Positions 7,701-11,610 are shown, numbered from the stretch's first letter. The stretch is DNA of 11,610 bases from an uncultured Eubacteriales bacterium (GCA_902462015.1 CABPZV010000053.1:1-11610); one strand, 5' to 3'. Numbers and translations are program-made. Notes: generated by a model from the letters alone, not told the origin.

Positions 7701-9141
7701 CAGAATACGCGGCAGAACTGGCTTTTATCAGCCGGGCGGCGCATACGGCTTCAGAGACCAGCTTCAGGACTGTCTTGCGGCCGTCTACTTTGACCGCAGT
7801 CTCTTAAGAACTCATATCCTGCGGTGTGCGGCGAGACAGTACAGAGAAGGGGATGTAATGCACTGGTGGCATGATATTCAGGAATCTGATGGCAGCTTCC
7901 GTCCTCGCGGAATAAGGACAAGATGCTCGGATGATATGCTCTGGCTGCCCTTTGCGGTCTCCTATTACCTTGCGAGAACAGGAGACTATAAAATTCTTGA
8001 TGTCCGCGTCCCGTTTCTGGTTTCAGAGCCGCTTGGACAATTTGAAAACGACAGATATGAATCGCCCGGCTATTCTTCGGAAAAATCGCCGCTGTACGAA
8101 CATTGCGTAAAGGCTTTATCACGTATAAGGCTCAGCAAAAGAGGTCTCCCATTTATCGGCAGCTGCGACTGGAACGACGGTCTTAGCGCAGTCGGAGAGG
8201 CTCACGGTATAGCAGGAGCAGGGGAAGGAGAGAGCGTTTGGCTTGCGATCTTCGGAAGGCTTGTAATACGCGATTTTCTTCCGGTATGCATTTATAATGA
8301 CGACCGTGAGACGGCAGCAGAACTGAAAAAGCTGGATGAGACAATGAAGAATGCAGTTGAAAAGTACGCCTGGCATCCCGAGGGAGACGGCGGGTTTTAT
8401 ATACGTGCATTCTATGGGGACGGAACTTCGATCGGAGCCGGAGACCCGGAAAGCTGCTTCATCGACCTTATTCCGCAGGCCTTTGCGGCTATTCTGGGAG
8501 ACAGTTCTTCCGGGCAACGAACCGAGATGGCTGTCGAGGCAATGCTCCGATATCTGCACGACGGAAATCTCGGAGTGACAAAGCTGCTTTCTCCGCCTTT
8601 TTCCGACATTTCGGAATCAAAATCAGGAAAAGATCCCGGATATATCAAGGGGTATCCTGAGGGAATGAGAGAAAATGGAGGTCAATATACTCATGCCGCT
8701 GTGTGGGCTGCATGGGCGCTTTATGATACAGGTTCTCCTGACGCGGCGTTTAAGCTTCTGCGGGAGATCGATCCTTCGTCGCATCCCGCTGAGATATATA
8801 AGGCCGAGCCGTATGCCCTCGCAGGAGATGTAAGCGTGAATGAGCACCATTACGGAGAAGCAGGCTGGAGCCTTTATACGGGTGCGGCAGCCTGGTATTA
8901 CCGTCTTATACTTGAAAAGTTTATCGGCTTTGACGAACGAGGAGACTGTTTCAGTATCTCTCCGGGAATAACCAAGCTTACAGGAGGATTTAAGCTGACT
9001 GTAAATCGCAGGGGCACCACCTACAAAATCAGTGCCCGTCCTGCGGACAGAAATGCATGGATTCTTGACGGACACGAGGTTTCAAATCTGTTCAGGTACG
9101 ATAAAAAAGAACATGTTCTTGAAATATCGGTAAAAACTTGA
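1759..9141 (+). CDS. Cyclic beta-1,2-glucan synthase (GT84 - glycoamylase-like - GH94), 2460 aa
   Basis: A membrane enzyme of the NdvB/ChvB/Cgs family that polymerises glucose from UDP-glucose into beta-1,2-glucan and releases it as rings. A soluble N-terminus (1-190; residues 120-175 resemble the family's pre-membrane segment) precedes membrane segments near 193-215 and 236-262. The GT84 domain follows, with TLDADTRLP (Asp422 and Asp424), HDLLEGEYLRSG (533-544) and RLHRWIRGD (565-573, the QxxRW-type box). More membrane segments lie near 597-645 and 729-762. The glycoamylase-like middle domain has FLPPDN (804-809), RTSPTNIGLY (821-830), FEYFMP (1006-1011), GFYESLDF (1113-1120) and MSHHIGMSM (1136-1144); to my knowledge this region performs cyclisation (GH189). 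Beta-sandwich regions lead into the GH94 domain: GGAYGFRDQLQD (1993-2004), HWWHD (2035-2039), TRCSDDMLWLP (2054-2064), CDWNDG (2136-2141, with the candidate general-acid Asp), GEGESVWL (2155-2162) and YPEGMRENGGQYTHAAVW (2299-2316). GH94 is thought to trim chain length by phosphorolysis. Rhizobial homologues are about 2,800 residues; the shortfall here is mainly N-terminal. No glucan exporter gene is adjacent. Confidence 0.92.
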   Translation: MKERKKLSRLKNLLEEDGGYDFTVFETHAESAVVRKKSGGHTARLYEIVEKILEDCAYRVSFAVFSEKLRDAQRDFHFDDLELYSAADAVSLLSLEALYRNPSEELLGNIAYTLRSLDSGEFEDFIRDVSHTDAILRKNNKTYECSDDRTRSMYRRKIAEIAKKENISQAEAAERCGRQINIAGGASSGRKTLFFLLCLAVPVLISVIIFFVLVRAGQDNAMAAGENFISKIRADGVGIYIMAAFASLFVCIPVSEAMRQISDRFFSGTSLLKSVPSLKLKQVPDDAKTIVIITTLLFGEKGDRKIFDALERYSLGNRGKNICFGVLGDLPDAKEMFTSRDADSIAYAEDRIEALNRRYGGGFCLFIRRRSPTTDGSFMGWERKRGAVIELSSLISGDPTTFDTVICDEAFLHDIKYIITLDADTRLPLGGALKLVSCMLHPSNKPVIRDGKVVDGHAILQPSVATTADSAACTPFSVMCTGAGGTDVYAGAAYDTYQTLFDRGSFCGKGIIDVNVFAKLMKDRFPEETVLSHDLLEGEYLRSGIVSSVTFSDSTPKNKVSYNKRLHRWIRGDVQALAFAEKPLDALSVFKLYDNVRRASVPAFAILALLFSVFLGEKAVLIIAVAALAYILLPFVSSLLDFAAELPRRLIHDSFTLRHVSRISAPLASSLRTALYEISSLLDRAILFADAAMKSFVRMKFTHRKLLEWTTAAEGDMYRGLLSDYTVRMLPDIFAGTVLMLMPYAVLRVIGLAFFCLPFWSWRMGKPYKKQENRISKKSEERIRRDVSAMWRFFADNVTEEDNFLPPDNVEFSPEIKTAHRTSPTNIGLYMASVLCARDFGLISSAELYSRLSDTVSSVNSLSKWHGHLYNWYDTRRGEVLLPYVSTVDSGNFIAALISLRRGIEDYFCEESRLSELIAPLDRLISEADFSVLYSESRGLFYTGVNTITEETDSGFYDFLMSECRTTSYVAIARGEVPAEHWSRLGRPLVTRHGMLGVLSWSGTAFEYFMPTLFIEPVQNTLEWEALAFALRMQREHPCRRVFGRSEGCYFAFDSDSNYCYRAFGAPSLAVSREGRENVITPYSSYLMMQFAPEQALANLERIESYGMFGRYGFYESLDFSRTRVGGGYAVIKSFMSHHIGMSMLASANLCFDGIFRRRFMRDPEMASAESLLDERIPIGAIVTRKRIKASRPKLKPEWRGSKYQTEKAPGLPAAEIISGSALHLLALSDGTSMLSLGRTALTAEIGDDFSVCGMTACSSFKEQNETEASEASKEGYRSADILNSEIDLRTNGLRDSRRGMRLLINSDGSVVSTDDMEMSRSGEKIVYSYSSGSFKLASEWSFDNLENALIIKIDAHGSFFEISPVLYAEPIISALEDYRSHPAYSAMSIETEYISGEGILIFRKRARKKEHGIFVAMAFGSDGDAEFAVRRRDMLPAMYDLSDIKAVCSGELPCRDGACIDPVAILRRKSRSRRGIYKGEIFISAGQEREDVIRIIRLLRARKNRSVIKNPVYYVTQKNGQLQMPFTDMSPREDKVCSQLLARLYFRTGENFSPEENLRQEDIWKYGISGDMPVIYVSLDEKADNGMQLSEAAEKAENSVRTLMKCAKKLFLSGIRADFVFAFSPTRGYREPVKDYLFRTAALVRADFLIGKRGGIHIAGLRGDKNTEELLLCISMAHISIKKNTPLAELSEQIISPLYRRPLRKAGKSRTLQNKVSANAGGACSSFLPGGVYRIIKNGRHELPYSYISQGSCFGTLVTQNSLGFSWFANSREYRITPWSGDAVAGFVGEFLTAVYGDSEIDLCAAANEVQYRGRIAEYTGKTDDYEYRLRVGTDPKLPVKLIHVDSDMSLPLRLSVSVCAPAGTVRVFHSGEACFCVCLYGSLRGKTIFIKAVGYDSFVFGVMPTVRGLNLNEENPERIGKVLCATKLFRTVSHKYSSGREISAALSESDGGTGFYLDTQYKSMCELFNHFLPWQVYACRIRGRTGFYQPGGAYGFRDQLQDCLAAVYFDRSLLRTHILRCAARQYREGDVMHWWHDIQESDGSFRPRGIRTRCSDDMLWLPFAVSYYLARTGDYKILDVRVPFLVSEPLGQFENDRYESPGYSSEKSPLYEHCVKALSRIRLSKRGLPFIGSCDWNDGLSAVGEAHGIAGAGEGESVWLAIFGRLVIRDFLPVCIYNDDRETAAELKKLDETMKNAVEKYAWHPEGDGGFYIRAFYGDGTSIGAGDPESCFIDLIPQAFAAILGDSSSGQRTEMAVEAMLRYLHDGNLGVTKLLSPPFSDISESKSGKDPGYIKGYPEGMRENGGQYTHAAVWAAWALYDTGSPDAAFKLLREIDPSSHPAEIYKAEPYALAGDVSVNEHHYGEAGWSLYTGAAAWYYRLILEKFIGFDERGDCFSISPGITKLTGGFKLTVNRRGTTYKISARPADRNAWILDGHEVSNLFRYDKKEHVLEISVKT

Positions 9142-9166
9142 AATTTATCCTTGAGTGTGATATAAT
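9138..9166 (+). promoter_or_regulatory. Strong promoter overlapping the glucan synthase stop codon
   Basis: TTGAAA (9138-9143), a 17-bp spacer and a perfect TATAAT (9161-9166) form a near-consensus sigma-A promoter with an extended -10 (TG at 9158-9159). The -35 box overlaps the TGA stop of the glucan synthase at 9139-9141. Transcription should start near 9171-9174. The product is the structured leader that reaches the terminator at 9254-9306 and, on readthrough, lgt. I found no comparable promoter between that terminator and lgt. Confidence 0.8.
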
Positions 9167-9168
9167 CA

Positions 9169-9306
9169 AAGGCGCATTATCGGTTTAATAAAAAAATTAA
9201 GCTCTGCGCCTTCTCAAAGCCGGATGTTCCGGCCTCACTCAGCTAAAAAACAGGCGCAGGCTGTATAATGCATTTGCCGCATTATACGGCTTGCGCTTTT
9301 GTCTTT
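9169..9306 (+). promoter_or_regulatory. Attenuator-like structured leader upstream of lgt (or small RNA)
   Basis: Segment 1 (AAGGCGCA, 9169-9176) pairs perfectly with segment 2 (TGCGCCTT, 9205-9212), enclosing a TTAAT-aaaaaa-ATTAA hairpin (9185-9200). A GCCGG-atgtt-CCGGC hairpin follows (9219-9233), then the terminator, segments 3:4 (9254-9296). In the alternative fold, segment 2 (CTGCGCCT, 9204-9211) pairs over 8 bp with AGGCGCAG (9252-9259), the base of the terminator's left arm. At the same time GCATTAT (9174-9180) pairs with ATAATGC (9265-9271), the top of that arm. These two pairings are nested and compatible, and together they dismantle the terminator. This is the layout of a transcription attenuator. 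I do not recognise a known riboswitch class. Without readthrough it would yield an RNA of about 130 nt. The pairings are seen; the switching is inferred. Confidence 0.5.
9254..9306 (+). terminator. Strong intrinsic terminator between the glucan synthase gene and lgt
   Basis: An 18-bp stem (9254-9271 with 9279-9296), continuous apart from two G-U pairs, encloses the 7-nt loop ATTTGCC and is followed by TTTTGTCTTT. A run of six A (9245-9250) lies just upstream of the stem, so it may also work in the opposite direction. It ends transcripts from the glucan synthase gene and from the promoter at 9138-9166. Because it lies 5' of lgt with no obvious promoter in between, lgt expression probably depends on readthrough. 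Confidence 0.85.
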
Positions 9307-9352
9307 AGATTAACTTTCATACAACGTGTAAAAGGTACGGACACGGTATCTA

Positions 9353-9359
9353 AGAAAGG
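9353..9359 (+). promoter_or_regulatory. Ribosome binding site AGAAAGG fixing the lgt start
   Basis: AGAAAGG lies 13 nt before the ATG at 9373. Another in-frame ATG at 9361 sits only 1 nt after the motif, too close for initiation. The motif and the following CATGGT are shared with the folD start region. Confidence 0.7.
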
Positions 9360-9372
9360 CATGGTCATAATT

Positions 9373-10350
9373 ATGAGAAACTATTCTAATATAATTTCCT
9401 TTCCGGGACTTGGAATCGGTGAATTTACCGTGAATAACGTAGCATTCTCTGTCTTCGGAATCGATATTGCATGGTACGGTATCATTATCACCGCAGGTAT
9501 GATCATCGCTTTCTGCTATGCATCATGGAGAGCGGTGAAGTATGAAAAAATAAAATTTGACGATATGCTTGACTATGCTATCTGGATAATTCTTTGCGGT
9601 GTGATCGGTGCAAGACTGTATTATGTTATAATGGACGATTCGCACTATACCCTGAAGCAGATATTTGCCCTGCGCGACGGCGGACTTGCCATTTACGGCG
9701 GACTGATAGGCGGAGCGCTGGCAGCCTTCGTTGTTACGAAGATTAAAAAGCTCAGTTTTCCGTCTGTAGCGGATGCAGTTATGCCTGGAGTTATGCTGGC
9801 GCAGTCTATTGGACGTTGGGGGAACTTTATGAATGGGGAAGCTTACGGTGGGTTAACTAATCTGCCGTGGAGAATGGCCTTTACCACCGATTACGGTACG
9901 TTTTGTGTTCATCCTACATTCCTTTATGAATCACTTTGGAATCTTATAGGCTTTATTATTATCAACCTGTACTACAGAAAGAAAAAATATAACGGTGAAA
10001 TTGCTCTCATGTGTGTTACCTGGTACGGAGCAGGACGTATGGTAATTGAGGGACTGCGCACCGACAGCCTGTATCTCGGAAATATCCGTATTTCTCAGCT
10101 TGTTGCATTTATCTGCTTTATTGCCGGAAGTCTTCTTCTCATTCTTCTGCGTGCAAGGGCAAAAAAGGGCAAACCGGCAGAAGGACAGAGTGCCGAATCC
10201 GTCGAAGCAGCTCAAGTGTCCGGTGCCGATAAATTTAACAAAAATTCCATGGTTGAAAATGATGTGCACGCGAGCCTCACGTTGGAAGAGAATGCAAAAG
10301 CTGATGAAAATACCGATGAACAAAATAAAAAGACGAACGGAGAAGGATAA
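9373..10350 (+). CDS. lgt: Prolipoprotein diacylglyceryl transferase Lgt, 325 aa
   Basis: Lgt is an integral membrane enzyme that moves a diacylglyceryl group from phosphatidylglycerol to the lipobox cysteine of prolipoproteins, the first step of lipoprotein maturation. The Lgt signature is intact: IGRWGNFMNGEAYGG at residues 146-160, whose Arg148, Asn151, Glu156 and Gly159 correspond to essential residues of the E. coli enzyme. Other family boxes are AWYG (33-36), GGLAIYGGLIGG (103-114; Tyr108 stands where E. coli has an essential His, as I recall is common in Firmicutes), HPTFLYES (180-187) and GAGRMVIEGLR (219-229). About seven hydrophobic segments run from about residue 37 to 259. Residues 260-325 form a charged hydrophilic tail rich in Lys, Glu and Asn with no recognised domain, which is longer than usual. 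The start at 9373 is set by the AGAAAGG site; starts at 9268 (inside the terminator stem) or 9361 are less likely. Expression probably depends on the upstream leader. Confidence 0.93.
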   Translation: MRNYSNIISFPGLGIGEFTVNNVAFSVFGIDIAWYGIIITAGMIIAFCYASWRAVKYEKIKFDDMLDYAIWIILCGVIGARLYYVIMDDSHYTLKQIFALRDGGLAIYGGLIGGALAAFVVTKIKKLSFPSVADAVMPGVMLAQSIGRWGNFMNGEAYGGLTNLPWRMAFTTDYGTFCVHPTFLYESLWNLIGFIIINLYYRKKKYNGEIALMCVTWYGAGRMVIEGLRTDSLYLGNIRISQLVAFICFIAGSLLLILLRARAKKGKPAEGQSAESVEAAQVSGADKFNKNSMVENDVHASLTLEENAKADENTDEQNKKTNGEG

Positions 10351-10393
10351 TTTTCCATTATACCTTACAGCCGGCTATAGCTTAGGCAAGATG

Positions 10394-10486
10394 TCTCACC
10401 ATTAAGGCAGCAGCTTTAATGGTGGTCGCCTCTTAGGTCGGCAGCCTTAATTGAGATCGCCTTTCAGGCGGCGGGTTACATTCACC
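10394..10486 (+). repeat. Degenerate tandem repeat of about 31 nt (three units) with hairpins
   Basis: Three consecutive units start near 10394, 10425 and 10456. The last two align over TCGCCTyTyAGG, then CGGC(A/G)G and a T/A-rich end; the first is more diverged but keeps GGCAGC and TTTAAT. Unit 1 is itself a hairpin: CACCATTAAGGC (10397-10408), loop AGCA, GCTTTAATGGTG (10413-10424), with 12 pairs including one G-U. Unit 3 opens with CGCCT-ttc-AGGCG (10458-10470). No T-run follows, so these are not intrinsic terminators. The array fills the lgt-folD gap and runs straight into the inverted hairpin element. Confidence 0.5.
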
Positions 10487-10521
10487 ATTCAGTGGGAGAT
10501 ACAATCTCCTACTGGAATGGT
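10484..10521 (+). repeat. Palindromic repeat element, copy 1 (upstream of folD)
   Basis: CCATTCAGTGGGAGAT (10485-10500), loop ACA, and ATCTCCTACTGGAATGG (10504-10520) form a 16-bp stem with one G-U pair and one bulged G. The reverse complement of this element lies downstream of folD (11560-11594), identical apart from the bulged G. Homology extends outward: the left flank GGCGGCGGGTTACATT (10467-10482) resembles the reverse complement of the bases after copy 2. This looks like a dispersed intergenic repeat of the REP/MITE-like kind; no transposase is present. Confidence 0.7.
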
Positions 10522-10601
10522 TGCCGCGCCATTTGGCGGGGCGAGCCCCTTATTGAAAAGGCGGTTTGCTTTTATCAAATATTTATTATGACTATTACGA
10601 C

Positions 10602-10608
10602 AGAAAGG
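10602..10608 (+). promoter_or_regulatory. Ribosome binding site AGAAAGG fixing the folD start
   Basis: AGAAAGG lies 13 nt before the ATG at 10622. As at lgt, another in-frame ATG (10610) lies 12 nt earlier and only 1 nt after the motif, which is too close to be used. The two regions share AGAAAGGCATGGT. Confidence 0.7.
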
Positions 10609-10621
10609 CATGGTTATCAAA

Positions 10622-11536
10622 ATGACGGATATTGCAGCAAAAGATGAAAAAATAATTGACGGAAAGGCAATTGCGGCTCTGTGCCGCGCCGAAATAGCGG
10701 AGGAGGTTGCCGCTATGACGCGCAAGCCTGCGCTTGCAGTTATAATTGTCGGAGAAAATCCTGCTTCGCAGGTTTATGTCAGAAATAAGGAAAAGGCCTG
10801 TCTTGAAGCGGGAATTCGCTCCTCAGTTTACCGCTTGCCAAAAGAAACAAGCCAGCAGGAGCTTATCGCTCTTATCGGCCAGCTTAATGCCGATGATGAA
10901 ACCGACGGTATTCTTGTTCAGCTTCCCCTGCCAAAAAAATCCGAGGGAGGCAGCGGAATAGACGAATCGGCTGTCCTTGCGGCTATATCCGGCTTTAAGG
11001 ACGTAGATGCTTTCGGCGCCGAAAATGTCGGCCATATAATGATGGGAGATTTTCATATGCTTCCATGTACTCCTGCCGGCGTAATGACATTGCTTGAAAA
11101 GAGCGGCGTAGACCCGTCAGGAAAGGAATGCGTTGTCGTGGGACGCAGCAACATTGTGGGAAAACCCATGGCAATGCTGCTGCTCCATAAAAATGCAACC
11201 GTTACAATCGCGCATTCGAAAACAAAGGAGCTTTCCGAGGTATGCAGAAGAGCGGATATACTTGTCGTCGCCGTCGGCCGAGCCGGACTTATTACAGGCG
11301 ATATGATAAAGGATGGCGCTGTTGTAATCGATGTCGGAATGAACCGCAATGAACAGGGAAAACTATGCGGAGACGTCGATTTTGAAAGCGTGTATCCAAA
11401 GGCAGCAAAAATAACGCCGGTACCTGGTGGTGTCGGTCCGATGACGATAACCACACTGCTTCAGAACACTGTCACTGCGGCAAAGCTACGCCATCCTGAG
11501 CTTTCAATAAGAGGCTTGCCCCGTAATTCAACGTGA
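10622..11536 (+). CDS. folD: Bifunctional methylenetetrahydrofolate dehydrogenase/cyclohydrolase FolD, 304 aa
   Basis: A cytosolic enzyme that interconverts 5,10-methylene-, 5,10-methenyl- and 10-formyl-tetrahydrofolate, using NADP+ in most bacteria, and so supplies one-carbon units for purine and formyl-methionine synthesis. Catalytic residues are in place: YVRNKEKA (52-59) with Tyr52 and Lys56, ILVQLPLPK with Gln100, and KDVDAF with Asp129. PCTPAGVMTLL follows. The dinucleotide-binding Rossmann region is marked by VVVGRSNIVGKP (171-182), then TIAHSKT, VVAVGRAGLI and AVVIDVGMNR. PVPGGVGPMT (266-275) is the C-terminal family signature. The usual KDVDGF is KDVDAF here, and a small insertion (EGGSGIDES and neighbours) lies between the LPLP and KDVD motifs, making the protein slightly longer than the usual 280-290 residues. 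The start at 10622 follows the AGAAAGG site; 10610 is rejected. The gene stands between two inverted copies of a palindromic repeat. Confidence 0.94.
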   Translation: MTDIAAKDEKIIDGKAIAALCRAEIAEEVAAMTRKPALAVIIVGENPASQVYVRNKEKACLEAGIRSSVYRLPKETSQQELIALIGQLNADDETDGILVQLPLPKKSEGGSGIDESAVLAAISGFKDVDAFGAENVGHIMMGDFHMLPCTPAGVMTLLEKSGVDPSGKECVVVGRSNIVGKPMAMLLLHKNATVTIAHSKTKELSEVCRRADILVVAVGRAGLITGDMIKDGAVVIDVGMNRNEQGKLCGDVDFESVYPKAAKITPVPGGVGPMTITTLLQNTVTAAKLRHPELSIRGLPRNST

Positions 11537-11540
11537 CAAG

Positions 11541-11557
11541 GGTTGGCAAAGCCAACC
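11541..11557 (+). other. Short perfect hairpin just after folD
   Basis: GGTTGGC (11541-11547), loop AAA, GCCAACC (11551-11557) begins 4 nt after the folD stop. No T-run follows, so it is not a standard intrinsic terminator, but together with the adjoining palindromic repeat it could stabilise the mRNA 3' end. Confidence 0.5.
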
Positions 11558-11559
11558 TG

Positions 11560-11594
11560 CCATTCAGTAGGAGATTGTATCTCCCACTGAATGG
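11560..11594 (-). repeat. Palindromic repeat element, copy 2 (downstream of folD, inverted)
   Basis: CCATTCAGTAGGAGAT (11560-11575), loop TGT, ATCTCCCACTGAATGG (11579-11594) pairs at 15 of 16 positions on the plus strand. On the minus strand the A-C mismatch becomes a G-U pair, so the stem is complete only in that orientation. It is the reverse complement of copy 1 apart from one base. The bases after it (to 11610) match the left flank of copy 1, so the element probably continues past the window edge. Confidence 0.7.
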
Positions 11595-11610
11595 TGAAAT
11601 GTCCCCCGCC

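Larger units (their letters stand above)
10351..10621 (+). other. Repeat- and hairpin-rich gap between lgt and folD
   Basis: No gene is visible. Besides the tandem repeat and palindromic copy 1, it holds CGCC-attt-GGCG (10527-10538) overlapping a GGGG-cgag-CCCC hairpin (10538-10549), then an AT-rich stretch before folD. I found no clean terminator after lgt. The best candidate promoter for folD (TTGAAA at 10553-10558, 16 bp, TCAAAT at 10575-10580) is poor. folD may therefore be reached by readthrough from lgt across these structures. Confidence 0.55.

Noticed and set aside
1777..9075. Many open frames inside the glucan synthase gene on both strands
   Set aside because: All overlap a single intact 2460-codon frame with family motifs from end to end. 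None has a recognisable product.
9268..9372. Longer Lgt starting at 9268 or 9361
   Set aside because: The ATG at 9268 lies inside the terminator stem and the encoded extension is not Lgt-like; 9361 is 1 nt from the ribosome binding site.
10394..10486. CRISPR-like array
   Set aside because: Units of about 31 nt are contiguous and diverged, with no constant repeat separated by unique spacers, and no cas gene is present.
10553..10580. Promoter for folD (TTGAAA, 16 bp, TCAAAT)
   Set aside because: The -10 box matches only four of six bases and lacks an extended -10. The nearby TATTAT at 10584-10589 has no -35 box at a workable distance.
11541..11594. Intrinsic terminator after folD
   Set aside because: Both hairpins are good, but neither is followed by a T-run on the plus strand. 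They are listed as hairpins and a repeat instead.
10484..11595. Composite transposon carrying folD between inverted repeats
   Set aside because: No transposase, no visible target-site duplication, and folD is a housekeeping gene. A dispersed hairpin repeat is the simpler explanation.

Overview
The window reads as chromosome of a low-to-mid GC Gram-positive anaerobe, most likely a clostridial lineage (Oscillospiraceae-like). The reasons are Firmicutes-type Shine-Dalgarno sequences matching the 3' tail of 16S rRNA, clean sigma-A style promoters, a Lgt with the Firmicutes-style GGLAIYGG box, and a clostridial-style giant cyclic glucan synthase. This is an inference from sequence character; no rRNA or marker phylogeny is available here. 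No phage, IS element, CRISPR array, tRNA or rRNA is visible.

Layout. Bases 1-1378 (minus strand) hold the first 459 codons of mfd, the transcription-repair coupling factor; the gene runs off the left edge. A 380-base divergent intergenic region (1379-1758) carries a good promoter for mfd, a probable promoter for the next gene, and several hairpins. Bases 1759-9141 (plus) encode a 2460-residue cyclic beta-1,2-glucan synthase with a membrane GT84 domain, a glycoamylase-like middle domain and a GH94 phosphorylase-like C-terminus. Then come a near-consensus promoter overlapping its stop codon, a leader of about 130 nt that ends in a very strong intrinsic terminator, and lgt (9373-10350). A 271-base gap full of repeats and hairpins separates lgt from folD (10622-11536). 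A near-identical 35-36 base hairpin lies on each side of folD, in inverted orientation.

How the genes relate. They do not form one pathway: mfd is DNA repair, the glucan synthase makes a periplasmic/extracellular or surface glucan, lgt lipidates prolipoproteins at the membrane, and folD makes one-carbon folates. They look like neighbouring housekeeping genes with the glucan synthase set among them. The glucan synthase, lgt and folD share one translation-start design: AGAAAGG followed by exactly 13 nt and then ATG. This fixes all three start codons.

The most unusual element is the glucan synthase-lgt junction. Four segments of the leader are mutually complementary in the pattern 1:2 and 3:4 versus 2:3, with a second nested pairing that also opens the terminator stem. 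This is the layout of a transcription attenuator or riboswitch expression platform controlling lgt, and I do not recognise it as a known family. It could instead be a small stand-alone RNA. The folD-flanking inverted hairpins and a degenerate 31-nt tandem repeat are the second point of interest.
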